From Pseudomonas gingeri (GTDB lineage Bacteria > Pseudomonadota > Gammaproteobacteria > Pseudomonadales > Pseudomonadaceae), in the NCBI RefSeq assembly GCF_013385635.1, contig NZ_JACAPR010000004.1, forward strand, positions 84,337-148,336: DNA of 64,000 bases, in the 5' to 3' direction. Below, piece after piece: positions 1 through 8,601 of the stretch. The first letter of the stretch is position 1, and the number at the start of each line of letters is the position of its first letter. Below the pieces are notes generated by a model. The model had not been told where the DNA came from. It made no database searches and was given only the letters and a program-made list of their open reading frames with translations. A program made the translations under genes and the position numbers.

Positions 1-445
1 GACAGCCGAGTACACAGGACACGTAGCCACGCACGGTCACGCCATGCTGGCGGGCGGCGTCCATGATCGGCACGAAGCGTTCGAGGCTTTCGCTGATGGA
101 GCAATTGATATTGCGCTGGGAAAAGGCCTCGGAAGCGGCGGCGAACACCGCCACCTCCCTGACCCCGGCGGCCATGGCATCTTCGAAGCCGCGCAAGTTG
201 GGCGCCAGCGCGCCGTAAGTGACCCCGGGCTTGCGCTGGATACGGGCGAAGACTTCGGCGGAGCCGGCCATCTGTGGCACCCATTTGGGTGACACGAAGC
301 TGCCCACCTCGATGTAGCCCAGGCCCGCATCGGTCAGGCGATCCACCAGGCGGACCTTATCGTCCACGCTGATGGGCTGGGCTTCGTTCTGCAGGCCGTC
401 GCGAGGGCCGACTTCGACCAGGCGTACGTGGGTAGGTAATGACAT
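1..445 (-). CDS. mvaB: Hydroxymethylglutaryl-CoA lyase, partial (3' end outside window)
   Basis: Cleaves 3-hydroxy-3-methylglutaryl-CoA to acetoacetate and acetyl-CoA, the last step of leucine/isovalerate catabolism. The visible 148 residues begin MSLPTHVRLVEVGPRDGLQN, the HMGL-like TIM-barrel opening with the metal-binding GPRDGLQ motif, followed by YIEVGSFVSPKWVPQM. The family is about 300 residues, so roughly half is missing beyond the left edge. The start ATG (443-445 on the minus strand) is the conserved family start. The liuR regulator lies just upstream on the same strand, which fits the liu pathway. A REP pair separates the two genes, so co-transcription is possible but not shown. Confidence 0.95.
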   Translation of the reverse strand, partial: MSLPTHVRLVEVGPRDGLQNEAQPISVDDKVRLVDRLTDAGLGYIEVGSFVSPKWVPQMAGSAEVFARIQRKPGVTYGALAPNLRGFEDAMAAGVREVAVFAAASEAFSQRNINCSISESLERFVPIMDAARQHGVTVRGYVSCVLGC

Positions 446-493
446 GGGGAAACACCTTGTATAAAGAGGTGGTCGGTATTGATGCGATCCCTT

Positions 494-576
494 GTAGGAG
501 CCGGCTTGCCGGCGATGGCGTCCGTACAGGCAACGCTGGGTTCGAGGACCTCATCGCCGGCAAGCCGGCTCCTACA
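494..576. repeat. REP pair (REPIN-like), GTAGGAGCCGGC type
   Basis: Two inverted copies of the core GTAGGAGCCGGCTTGCCGGC (494-513 and the reverse at about 554-576) flank a short unique stretch between mvaB and liuR. This tail-to-tail arrangement is the usual form of Pseudomonas REP doublets, which are mobilised in trans by RAYT transposases. No RAYT gene is in the window. Confidence 0.9.
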
Positions 577-600
577 GGGGGCGTTGTGTCCACGGTCGGG

Positions 601-993
601 CTAAAGGGGTTGGGTTTCCAGGCTCTGCAAGGCCTGATGGCAGCGCTCTTCGGCGGTATCGAGTTCCAATTGCATCTGCTCGATATCCAGCAACTGCTGT
701 TCGAGCTGGGCACGGCGCTCGGTGATTTTCGCCAGCATGCTATTGAGCTGTTTCTGGTTGCCGCTGGTGGGATCGTAGAGTTCGATCAGCTCGCGGCATT
801 CGGCCAGGGAAAAGCCGATGCGCTTGCCGCGCAGGATCAGTTTCAGGGTCACCTTGTCGCGGGCCGAATAGATGCGTTCCAGGCCGCGGCGCTCGGGGCA
901 GAGCAGGCCTTGCTCTTCATAGAAGCGAATGGCCCGGGTGGTGATGTCGAGCTCGCGGGCGAGGTCGGAGATGCTGTAGGTCTGGCTGCTCAT
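601..993 (-). CDS. liuR: MerR-family regulator of branched-chain/isovalerate catabolism (LiuR)
   Basis: A 130-residue MerR-family repressor/activator. The N-terminal winged helix reads YSISDLARELDITTRAIRFY, followed by EEQGLLCPERRG and ERIYSARDK, and then a dimerisation helix rich in Glu and Gln at about residues 85-125. LiuR proteins control leucine/isovalerate degradation genes, and this gene sits beside an mvaB lyase of that pathway. The start at 993 (MSSQTYSISD) is preferred to an in-frame ATG five codons upstream because family members begin here. A perfect palindrome at 1033-1054, just upstream, is the likely autoregulatory operator. No metal-binding cysteine pattern typical of CueR/MerR metal sensors is present at the C-terminus. 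Confidence 0.88.
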   Translation of the reverse strand: MSSQTYSISDLARELDITTRAIRFYEEQGLLCPERRGLERIYSARDKVTLKLILRGKRIGFSLAECRELIELYDPTSGNQKQLNSMLAKITERRAQLEQQLLDIEQMQLELDTAEERCHQALQSLETQPL

Positions 994-1032
994 GAAAGCG
1001 CTCGGCAAAGGTCTTGGCGCTAAGCTAAGGGC

Positions 1033-1054
1033 TGCTTGACGTATACGTCAAGCA
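1033..1054. promoter_or_regulatory. Probable LiuR operator, 22-bp perfect palindrome
   Basis: TGCTTGACGTA and its exact reverse complement abut at 1043/1044, giving a 22-bp perfect palindrome about 40 bp upstream of the liuR start. On the minus strand the TTGACG in it can serve as a -35 element, with a weak TTAGCT -10 about 17 bp downstream. Operator placement in the promoter spacer is typical of MerR-family control. LiuR sites are known to be TTGACGT/ACGTCAA-like palindromes, so LiuR is the inferred binder. Confidence 0.75.
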
Positions 1055-1075
1055 TGTCCCTGCATGGCGGTGGTT

Positions 1076-2005
1076 TCAGGCCTTGTCGAGTTTCTTCTCA
1101 TGGGCCGTGACCTGCTGGCACAACTCGATCATCTGCTCGCGCATCCAGCGGTTGGCCGGGTCCTGGTCGGTGCTTTCATGCCAGTAGAGGTGGGTTTCCA
1201 CCGGCGGCACGTCGTTGACCGGCAACTGGAAGTAATGCAGGTCATGGCGGCGGGCGAAGCGCTCCGGCACGGTCATCACCATATCGGTCTGCTGCAGGAC
1301 CTGCGAAGCCATCAGGTAATGCTGCGAGCGCAGGGCGATCTTGCGCTGGATGCCCATCTTGCCCAGGGCCAGGTCCACGTAGCCGAGGCCGTTGCGGCGG
1401 CTGGAGATATGGATGTGGGTCAGCCCCAGGTAGTCGTCCAGGGTCAGCTTGTCCTTGCCCGCCAACGGATGGCCCTTGCGCATGGCACAGACATAGCGGT
1501 CTTCCATCAGCTTGACATGGCGCACCTGCGGGTCGGTGTTGAGCGGTGCGTCGACGGCGAAGTCGATACGTCCGGCGGCCAGTTCCTTGGTGGTTTCGCG
1601 GCGTTTGGAGAGAAAGCTCTCGATTGCCACGGTCGGCGCCAGGCGGCGCAGGCGCTGGAACAGCGGCGGCAGGATCACCGCCTCGGTGAGGTCGGTCATG
1701 CTGATGCGGTAGGTCTTGTTCGCCTGCAACGGGTTGAAGATGCGGCTTTCCTGTACCGAAATCCGCAGCAGCGAGAGGGCGTTGCGCACCGGGCCGATGA
1801 TGTTCTGTGCCATGGGCGTGGGTACCATGCCTTGCGCGGTGCGCACGAACAGCGGGTCGTTGAAGGTTTCGCGCAGGCGCGCCAGGGCGTTGGAGACGGC
1901 TGGCTGGGTGATGCCGACGATCTGCCCGGCGCGGGTCAGGTTGGCTTCGGTATAGATGGCGTCGAAGACGATGAAAAGATTGAGGTCGACCTTGCTCAGA
2001 TTCAT
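1076..2005 (-). CDS. LysR-family transcriptional regulator
   Basis: A 309-residue LysR-type regulator. The winged HTH covers about residues 5-65 (LNLFIVFDAIYTEANLTRAG followed by ITQPAVSNALARLRE), and the rest is a periplasmic-binding-protein-like effector domain. The DPLFVRTAQGMVPT signature places it in the NodD/LeuO/NahR-like branch. It is transcribed divergently from the acyl-CoA dehydrogenase at 2157, with a 151-bp AT-richer spacer between them. By the usual LysR arrangement it probably controls that gene. The effector is not predictable from sequence. Confidence 0.9.
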   Translation of the reverse strand: MNLSKVDLNLFIVFDAIYTEANLTRAGQIVGITQPAVSNALARLRETFNDPLFVRTAQGMVPTPMAQNIIGPVRNALSLLRISVQESRIFNPLQANKTYRISMTDLTEAVILPPLFQRLRRLAPTVAIESFLSKRRETTKELAAGRIDFAVDAPLNTDPQVRHVKLMEDRYVCAMRKGHPLAGKDKLTLDDYLGLTHIHISSRRNGLGYVDLALGKMGIQRKIALRSQHYLMASQVLQQTDMVMTVPERFARRHDLHYFQLPVNDVPPVETHLYWHESTDQDPANRWMREQMIELCQQVTAHEKKLDKA

Positions 2006-2156
2006 TTCGCGGCGCTCTTATTATGGGGTTTCGATCAGCCGATCATATATCGGTGATGAATGTTAATACACGCCGAGAATAGCTTTGGTAAATTTTCGTA
2101 GCTGATCTAGCATCGATTCCATGACCCCGACCACCTGCTCAAAAAGGTAGCTGCCC

Positions 2157-3386
2157 ATGGATTTCGCCTATTCGCCCAAGGTTCAGGAATTGCGTGAACG
2201 CGTGACCGCGTTCATGGACGCTTATGTGTATCCGGCCGAACCGGTGTTCGAGCGCCAGGTCGCCGAAGGCGATCGCTGGCAGCCCACCGCAATCATGGAA
2301 GAGCTCAAGGCACGGGCCAAGGCCGAAGGCCTGTGGAACCTGTTCCTGCCCGAATCCGAACTGGGCGCCGGCCTGACCAACCTGGAATATGCACCCCTGG
2401 CGGAAATCATGGGCCGCTCCCTGCTGGGCCCGGAGCCGTTCAACTGCTCGGCGCCGGACACCGGCAACATGGAAGTGCTGGTGCGTTATGCCAATGAAGA
2501 GCAGAAACAGCGCTGGCTCGAACCGCTGCTGCGTGGCGAGATCCGCTCGGCGTTCGCCATGACCGAGCCGGACGTGGCTTCCTCCGACGCCACCAACATG
2601 GCCGCCCGTGCCGAGCGCCAGGGCGATGAGTGGGTGATCAACGGCAAGAAATGGTGGACGTCCGGTGCCTGCGATCCGCGCTGCAAGATCCTGATCTTCA
2701 TGGGCCTGAGCAACCCGGATGCGCCGCGTCACCAGCAGCACTCGATGATCCTGGTGCCGGTGGATGCCCCGGGCGTGAAGATCGTCCGGCCGCTGCCGGT
2801 GTTCGGCTACGACGATGCTCCCCACGGCCACGCCGAAGTGCTGTTCGAGAACGTGCGGGTGCCCTATGAGAACGTACTGCTGGGCGAGGGCCGGGGCTTC
2901 GAGATTGCCCAGGGGCGCCTTGGCCCTGGCCGGATCCACCATTGCATGCGTTCCATCGGCATGGCCGAGCGGGCGCTGGAATTGATGTGCAAGCGCTCGG
3001 TCAACCGCACCGCGTTCGGCAAGCCGCTGGCGCGCCTGGGCGGTAATATCGACAAGATCGCCGATTCGCGGATGGAGATCGACATGGCCCGTCTGTTGAC
3101 CCTGAAGGCGGCCTACATGATGGATACCGTCGGCAACAAGGTGGCGAAAAGCGAAATCGCCCAGATCAAGGTAGTGGCGCCGAACGTGGCCCTGAAGGTG
3201 ATCGACCGCGCGATCCAGATCCATGGCGGAGCCGGGGTCTCGAATGATTTCCCGCTGGCCTACATGTATGCGATGCAGCGCACCCTGCGCCTGGCCGATG
3301 GTCCGGACGAAGTGCACCGTGCGGCGATCGGCAAGTTCGAGATCGGCAAGTATGTGCCGCGGGAGATGATGCGTTCGGAGCGCTGA
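2157..3386 (+). CDS. Acyl-CoA dehydrogenase family protein
   Basis: A 409-residue FAD-dependent acyl-CoA dehydrogenase, the usual family length. The alpha-helical N-domain is followed by the beta-domain motif [16 protein letters not shown], the WWTSGA segment, and a C-terminal helical domain with RTAFGKPL and [16 protein letters not shown]. These segments bind FAD and the acyl-CoA. The closest known sub-type is the ACAD10/11-like group found in bacterial fatty-acid or branched-acid catabolism; the substrate is not predictable. The start at 2157 has an AAAAAGG stretch upstream. The gene is single and divergent from the LysR regulator. Confidence 0.9.
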   Translation: MDFAYSPKVQELRERVTAFMDAYVYPAEPVFERQVAEGDRWQPTAIMEELKARAKAEGLWNLFLPESELGAGLTNLEYAPLAEIMGRSLLGPEPFNCSAPDTGNMEVLVRYANEEQKQRWLEPLLRGEIRSAFAMTEPDVASSDATNMAARAERQGDEWVINGKKWWTSGACDPRCKILIFMGLSNPDAPRHQQHSMILVPVDAPGVKIVRPLPVFGYDDAPHGHAEVLFENVRVPYENVLLGEGRGFEIAQGRLGPGRIHHCMRSIGMAERALELMCKRSVNRTAFGKPLARLGGNIDKIADSRMEIDMARLLTLKAAYMMDTVGNKVAKSEIAQIKVVAPNVALKVIDRAIQIHGGAGVSNDFPLAYMYAMQRTLRLADGPDEVHRAAIGKFEIGKYVPREMMRSER

Positions 3387-3420
3387 ATCCCACACCGCTG
3401 CCGGGGTGAGCCCGGTCCCC

Positions 3421-3505
3421 TGTAGGAGCTGGCTTGCCAGCGATGAGGTCCGTGAGGGCAAGGCCTGTCTTGAGGGCCTCATCGCCGGCAAGCCGGCTCC
3501 CACAA
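3421..3505. repeat. REP pair (GTAGGAGCTGGC type)
   Basis: Inverted REP cores at about 3422-3445 and 3481-3504 lie between the convergent acyl-CoA dehydrogenase and the phosphate-binding/OmpA gene. The left core carries a compensatory change in both arms of its own small hairpin (CTGGCTTGCCAG), which suggests the hairpin is under selection. Confidence 0.88.
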
Positions 3506-3583
3506 GGTGGGCTTCTCGCAAGCTCAGTCTCCTGTAAGGTCGGCTTCCCATGAGGTCAGTCTCCTGCAAGGTCAGCTTCCTGC
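3504..3583. repeat. Five tandem 16-bp units (minisatellite) at the edge of a REP
   Basis: Five consecutive 16-bp units start at 3504, 3520, 3536, 3552 and 3568. They are variants of AAGGTCAGTCTCCTGC, and a partial sixth begins at 3584. The first unit begins inside the CACAAGG end of the REP, so the array may have grown from the REP border. It is not in a coding frame of either neighbour and ends 14 bp before the stop codon of the downstream convergent gene. Confidence 0.8.
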
Positions 3584-3596
3584 AAGGGCCTATCCC

Positions 3597-4931
3597 TCAG
3601 TACACCCACACCTCGACCCGGCGGTTCTTGATCCGTCCTTCGTCGGCGGTATTGGCCGCCACCGGCATCTGGGCGCCGAAGCCCTGGATATCGCGAAACA
3701 CCACGCCGCCCTTGAGCAGTTCCCGGCGCACCGCCATTGCCCGCAGCCTGGACAGCAACGCCGCCCGTTGCGGATCGTTCTTGGCATCGCCAAATCCCAC
3801 CAGCGTCACCCGCTTGTTCAGCTTGTTCTGGTCACGCAGGTAATCGAGTACCCGCAACACGTCCTGGCGGGCCTTGTTGTCCAGGCTGGCGCTGCCTTCT
3901 TCAAAGCGGAAGTTCACCGACAGGCGCTGCGCCCGTTTCGCCAACTGCTGGTAGCCGGGCGGCATCTGTGGATTGGCCGGCACCGGTATCGCCTGGACCG
4001 TCTGGGCGATAAAGCCGCTGCTGGCGACAATCGCCTGTCCGGCCTTGCTCTGGGCAAAGCGCACCAGCGATTGCGCCCAGGGATCGGGCATGTCGGGCGG
4101 CAAGTAGAAGAACAGCCGGCGTGACAACGGATAGTCCTCGGTGGCGATCAGGCTGTTGAGCGGCAGCATCGGCTGTGAATCACCGTCGACAATCGCCACG
4201 GCCTTGGCCCGGCGCACATAGGGCAGGCCGATGAAGCCGATGCCGGCCGGGTCCTGGCTCACCGCGTCCGAGAGCTGTTCGCTGGACTCGAAGCGCTTGC
4301 TCCCGGCAGCCAGGGACTTGCCGCGCCGGGCGAGGACCAGGTCCTTGAACGTGTCCCAGGTGCCGGACTGGTCATCGCGGGCATACAGGTGGATCGGACC
4401 GCCGATGCCGCCCAGTTCTTCCCAGGTCTTCACTTCACCGGAAAAGATCTTCGCCAGTTGCTCGGTATCGAGTTGGTTCAGCGGGTTCTGCGGATGCAGG
4501 ATGATCGCCACGCCGTCGATGGCGATCACCTGTTCGGCCTCGGGGCTTTTCAGGTCGCCGAGGTTTTCCAGGGCCAGGCGTTCGGACTCCTTGATCGGCC
4601 GGGAGGCGGCGGCGAGGTCGGCGGTGCCGGTCTTGAGGGCGGTAAAGCCGGTGCTGGAGCCATGGGCGGCGACGTCCACGCGGACTTTGCGTCCCTGCGC
4701 GGTGGTGGCAAGCAGCCGTTGTTCGTTGTCCTTGCCGGTGGCGACGTCATGCACTCCGCGCAGGCCCTGTTCCTCGAGCCAGCCCTTGACCAGCGCCGGG
4801 ACGAGGCTGGCACCGATGGTGTTGGAGCCCTGAATACGCAGCACCAGGCCGTCTTCGGGCGGTGGAGGCAGGGCGGCCAGCGCCAGGGGCGTCAGGCCGC
4901 ACAGTATCAGCAGGGAGAGCGCGCGCAGCAT
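3597..4931 (-). CDS. Phosphate-binding (PstS-like) protein fused to a C-terminal OmpA-like domain
   Basis: A 444-residue secreted protein. A signal peptide (MLRALSLLILCGLTPLALAA) leads into a PstS/PBP-like domain at about residues 25-300, with the phosphate-binding-type segments GSNTIGASLVPAL, HGSSTGFTALKTGTADLAAA and RDDQSGTWDTFK. The C-terminal 110 residues form an OmpA-like peptidoglycan-binding domain ending GRIKNRRVEVWVY, where NRRVE is the family signature. It would sit in the periplasm tethered to the cell wall and bind phosphate or a similar oxyanion. There is no linked pst transporter. The start at 4931 gives a cleaner signal peptide than the ATG eight codons earlier. Confidence 0.85.
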   Translation of the reverse strand: MLRALSLLILCGLTPLALAALPPPPEDGLVLRIQGSNTIGASLVPALVKGWLEEQGLRGVHDVATGKDNEQRLLATTAQGRKVRVDVAAHGSSTGFTALKTGTADLAAASRPIKESERLALENLGDLKSPEAEQVIAIDGVAIILHPQNPLNQLDTEQLAKIFSGEVKTWEELGGIGGPIHLYARDDQSGTWDTFKDLVLARRGKSLAAGSKRFESSEQLSDAVSQDPAGIGFIGLPYVRRAKAVAIVDGDSQPMLPLNSLIATEDYPLSRRLFFYLPPDMPDPWAQSLVRFAQSKAGQAIVASSGFIAQTVQAIPVPANPQMPPGYQQLAKRAQRLSVNFRFEEGSASLDNKARQDVLRVLDYLRDQNKLNKRVTLVGFGDAKNDPQRAALLSRLRAMAVRRELLKGGVVFRDIQGFGAQMPVAANTADEGRIKNRRVEVWVY

Positions 4932-5040
4932 GAGAGCGGCACCTTTTATCAACAAAAGTGCTGCGAGAATGAGTCAGTCAGGTTTCAGTTAAATGACATC
5001 GCTGAGCGCCCGGTCCAATTATTGAATACGCCGTGGACCC

Positions 5041-5127
5041 TGTAGGAGCCGGCTTGCCGGCGATGACGGAGGCATTGGCGATGCAAGACTCACGGGCCTC
5101 ATCGCCGGCAAGCCGACTCCCACAGGT
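5041..5127. repeat. REP pair (GTAGGAGCCGGC type)
   Basis: Inverted REP cores at about 5042-5066 and 5101-5125 lie between the phosphate-binding/OmpA gene and xthA. The rest of the 220-bp gap shows no gene. Confidence 0.88.
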
Positions 5128-5151
5128 TTGTGCTGACCGGACGAACGCAGG

Positions 5152-5964
5152 TCAGCTCAGTTCCAGCCAGATCGGTGCGTGATCCGAGGGTTTCTCCATG
5201 GCGCGCAGTTCGTAATCGACGCCGCCGGCCTTGACCCGCGACAGCAGGCCGCTGGAGGCCATGATCACGTCGATGCGCAGGCCGCGCTTGGGCTCGTCTT
5301 CAAAACCACGGCTGCGGTAGTCGAACCAGCTGAAGCGATCGTTCACCTCGGGGTGCAGGTGCCGGAAGCTGTCCACCAGGCCCCAGTTCTTCAGGCGCGC
5401 CAACCATTCGCGCTCTTCCGGGAGGAAGCTGCATTTGCCGGTTTTCAGCCACCGCTTGGCGTTGTCGGCACCGATGCCGATATCGCTGTCTTCCGGAGAA
5501 ATATTAATGTCGCCCATCACCACCAGCGGTGTGTCGTTGCTGAAGCGGCTCTCCAGCAATTGCTGCAGGTCTTCGTAGAAACGCGCCTTGGCCGGGAACT
5601 TGGTCGGGTGGTCACGGCTTTCGCCCTGGGGGAAATAGCCGTTCATGATGGTTACCGGGGTGCCGTCTTCATCGGCGAAGGTGCCCCAGATAAAGCGTTT
5701 CTGCGACTCGTCGTCGTCGCTTTCGAAGCCCTTGTGCAGACTCAATGGCGCCTGGCGCGAGAGCAGGGCGACGCCGTAATGGCCTTTCTGGCCATGGAAG
5801 TGCACGTGGTAACCCAGGGCTTCGACTTCGGCCTGGGGGAACTGGTCGTCGGAAACCTTGGTTTCCTGCAGGCCGATCACGTCCGGCTGGTGCTTTTCGA
5901 TCAGCGCCGCCAGCTGATGGGGACGGGCGCGCAGGCCGTTGATGTTGAACGAGACGATCTTCAT
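5152..5964 (-). CDS. xthA: Exodeoxyribonuclease III
   Basis: A 270-residue AP endonuclease/3'-5' exonuclease of base-excision repair, matching E. coli ExoIII in length. Conserved metal and catalytic residues are visible: Asn7 in [10 protein letters not shown], Glu34 in GLQETK, Asp152 and Asn154 in [15 protein letters not shown], and the Asp261-His262 pair in KPSDHAP near the C-terminus. The start at 5964 ([10 protein letters not shown]) is the universal family start, so longer in-frame ORF extensions are rejected. The gene is divergent from the acetyltransferase at 6157; this xthA, acetyltransferase, tamA, tamB order is a common Pseudomonas arrangement. Confidence 0.97.
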   Translation of the reverse strand: MKIVSFNINGLRARPHQLAALIEKHQPDVIGLQETKVSDDQFPQAEVEALGYHVHFHGQKGHYGVALLSRQAPLSLHKGFESDDDESQKRFIWGTFADEDGTPVTIMNGYFPQGESRDHPTKFPAKARFYEDLQQLLESRFSNDTPLVVMGDINISPEDSDIGIGADNAKRWLKTGKCSFLPEEREWLARLKNWGLVDSFRHLHPEVNDRFSWFDYRSRGFEDEPKRGLRIDVIMASSGLLSRVKAGGVDYELRAMEKPSDHAPIWLELS

Positions 5965-6156
5965 GGGCGGCAGTCCTGGCAAAACAGCGATGCTAGCCGA
6001 CAAGTCGGATCCCGGCCAGCATGGCGGCAGGACAAATGCGCTGCTAACGTCTTTTATCAAGATGTTGCCGGCAGCCACTTTGAACTGTCGTGCCCGTCCG
6101 GAGCTCGTACATAACAACAAGCTGCGTCCACGCAGCGTCCAGGGAGATCGACCGTC

Positions 6157-6807
6157 ATGCCTGACACTCCAGAAACCATCGCCCAGGTTCACCTGCTGGA
6201 CGGCGGTTATTCACGCGAAGCCCGTTCCTTGCTGTACCAGGCCTATCGTCACGAGCCGACCTTCGGCTACCTGTTCGAGTCCGAGCGTTCGGGTTACGAA
6301 CAACGGGTCCGCGCCACGGTACGGGAACTGGTCAAGCAGCACTTTCTCCAGGAACTGCCGGCCATTGGCCTGCTGGTCAACGATCGCCTGATCGGCATCG
6401 CCCTGATCGCGCCGCCGCAACGCCGGCTGGGGATTACCGAGAGCTGGGCCTGGCGCATGCGCATGCTGCTCAGCACCGGTTTCAAATGCACCCGGCGTTA
6501 CCTGGATTATCACCAGGCGGTGCTGGCCTGCGTACCTTCGCCCTCGGTGCATGTGCTGCCACTGCTGGGGATTCACCCGCAGTTCCAGGGCCAGCACTAC
6601 GGCGAACAACTGCTGACCGCGGTGCATAACTGGTGTGCCGAGGACGAGCATTCCGAAGGGGTCGTCCTCGATACCGGCAACCCGCGCTACCTGGAGTTCT
6701 ACAAACGCCAGGGTTATGAGGAGATCGGCGAAGTGGCGGTAGGACCGATCCTGGAGCATGTGTTCTATCACGCCAACCCGCAGGTGTTACAAACAGCAAT
6801 GGCTTGA
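6157..6807 (+). CDS. GNAT-family acetyltransferase
   Basis: A 216-residue protein with the GNAT acetyl-CoA-binding region at about residues 130-150 ([18 protein letters not shown]) and the C-terminal beta-bulge segment [20 protein letters not shown]. Family members acetylate amines on small molecules or proteins; the substrate here cannot be told. It lies 66 bp upstream of tamA on the same strand, so the two may share a transcript. Confidence 0.85.
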   Translation: MPDTPETIAQVHLLDGGYSREARSLLYQAYRHEPTFGYLFESERSGYEQRVRATVRELVKQHFLQELPAIGLLVNDRLIGIALIAPPQRRLGITESWAWRMRMLLSTGFKCTRRYLDYHQAVLACVPSPSVHVLPLLGIHPQFQGQHYGEQLLTAVHNWCAEDEHSEGVVLDTGNPRYLEFYKRQGYEEIGEVAVGPILEHVFYHANPQVLQTAMA

Positions 6808-6873
6808 GGGTCGAACTTTTAACGTCCGCCGGGGTTCTATGACGGTCCCCAGCCCGTGGTAGCATCCGCGCTT

Positions 6874-8601
6874 ATGACGTTTTCAGGAAGATTCACCAGC
6901 GGCCTGCTCCTGCTTTTTTGCAGCGTGGCGGCGTTGGCACAAAGTGAACTCGATGTTCGGGTCAAACCGGCCAACGATGAGTTGAAGTCCAATGTGGAAG
7001 GCTACATCGGCAGCCTCGGCAATCGCGGCGAGCGTGGGCTCGAGCGCTTCAGCCGGGGGGCCGAGGAGCAGGCGCGAAAAGCCGCCCAGGCCCTGGGCTA
7101 CTACCAGCCGCGGATAGAAACCGAGGTCGAGGGCGGCAAGACGCCGCGCCTGATCCTCACCATAGATCCCGGAGAACCGGTGCGCCTGCGCAACGTGACG
7201 GTGCGCATCGAGGGGCCGGCCGCCAGCCTGAAGGCATTCCGGGTACCGAAGAGCGATACGCTCAAGCCCGGCGCCGTGCTCAATCATGGGCATTACGAAG
7301 ACGCCAAGCGCCTGATCCAGAACCAGGCTTCGCGCTACGGTTTCTTCAGCGGGCGCTTTACCGCGCAGAAACTCCTGGTCGACCCACAGGCCGGTGTCGC
7401 CGATATCGAACTGGTCTACGACAGCGGCCCGCGTTATGCCCTGGGCCAGGTGCATTTCGCCGGTGACACGCCGTTCGACGATGACCTGCTGCAACGCATG
7501 GTGCCGTTCAAGCCCGATACCCCCTACGATTCCGAACTGATCGCCGAGCTCAACCAGGCCCTGCAATCGAGCGGCTACTTCGAAGGCGTGCGGGTCGACG
7601 CCGCACCCACCGCCGCCACCGCCCGGGTGATTCCGGTGGACGTCCAGTTGCAGACCCGCAAGCCGCGCACCATGGGCCTGGGCCTCGGCTATTCGACCGA
7701 TGTCGGCCCGCGCGGCAAGGCCAACTGGACCCGTCACTGGGTCAATGGCGAGGGCGACAGCTACGGCATCGAAAGCGAAATCTCCGCGCCGCGCCAGAAC
7801 ATCGGCGTCTGGTACGACCATCCGCTGGACCCGCCACTGACTGATAAGTTGCGCTGGGCGGCCGGCTATCAGTATGAAGAACTGGCCAACACCGACAGCC
7901 TGAGCAAGCTGCTCACCGTCGGCCCGGAATGGCACAGCAAGCTGCCCAGTGGCTGGCAGCGGGTGATCTCGCTGAAATGGCAGCGCGAAGAGTATCGCCT
8001 GGGCGATGATTCGGGCCTGAGTACCTTGCTGATGCCCGGTGTCAGCTACTCGTACCTGCGCAGCGACAACCGCATCGACCCGCACGACGGCTATCGCCTG
8101 CAGTTCGATGCCAAGGTTGCCAAGGAGGGCCTGGGCTCGGACAACAACCTGCTGTACGGCACCGCCATGCTCAAGGGGCTGACCACGGTCCTGGACAAGC
8201 ACCGTTTCCTCGGCCGGGTGCAATTCGGCGGTAGCGCCACCAACGGCTACAAATCGGTGCCGCCGTCCCTGCGCTTCTTTGCCGGTGGCGACCAGAGCGT
8301 GCGTGGTTATGAATACCAGAGCCTGTCCCCGGAAAACGACCAGGGCGATCGGATCGGTGGTCGCTACATGGTGGCCGGCAGTCTCGAGTACCAGTATTCC
8401 GTGGCCGACAAATGGCGGATCGCGACCTTTGTCGACCAGGGCAATTCGTTCAATACCCTGGACTTTCCCAGCCTGAAGACCGGTGTCGGTATCGGCGTGC
8501 GCTGGGTCTCGCCGGTCGGTCCGATTCGTCTCGACCTGGCCCATGCGCTGGATGATCCCGGCGGTATCCGTTTGCACTTTTCAATGGGGCCTGAGCTGTG
8601 A
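6874..8601 (+). CDS. tamA: Translocation and assembly module outer-membrane protein TamA
   Basis: A 575-residue Omp85-family protein. A signal peptide (SGLLLLFCSVAALAQ) precedes POTRA-type repeats up to about residue 260 and a 16-strand beta-barrel of the Bac_surface_Ag type. The barrel contains the L6-loop signature VRGYEYQSL and ends in a typical C-terminal beta-strand (LHFSMGPEL). TamA works with TamB in envelope assembly, in autotransporter insertion and in phospholipid transport between the membranes. The start is the ATG at 6874; a GTG 18 nt upstream would add residues before the signal peptide. Its stop overlaps the GTG start of tamB by four bases, so the two are translationally coupled. 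Confidence 0.95.
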   Translation: MTFSGRFTSGLLLLFCSVAALAQSELDVRVKPANDELKSNVEGYIGSLGNRGERGLERFSRGAEEQARKAAQALGYYQPRIETEVEGGKTPRLILTIDPGEPVRLRNVTVRIEGPAASLKAFRVPKSDTLKPGAVLNHGHYEDAKRLIQNQASRYGFFSGRFTAQKLLVDPQAGVADIELVYDSGPRYALGQVHFAGDTPFDDDLLQRMVPFKPDTPYDSELIAELNQALQSSGYFEGVRVDAAPTAATARVIPVDVQLQTRKPRTMGLGLGYSTDVGPRGKANWTRHWVNGEGDSYGIESEISAPRQNIGVWYDHPLDPPLTDKLRWAAGYQYEELANTDSLSKLLTVGPEWHSKLPSGWQRVISLKWQREEYRLGDDSGLSTLLMPGVSYSYLRSDNRIDPHDGYRLQFDAKVAKEGLGSDNNLLYGTAMLKGLTTVLDKHRFLGRVQFGGSATNGYKSVPPSLRFFAGGDQSVRGYEYQSLSPENDQGDRIGGRYMVAGSLEYQYSVADKWRIATFVDQGNSFNTLDFPSLKTGVGIGVRWVSPVGPIRLDLAHALDDPGGIRLHFSMGPEL

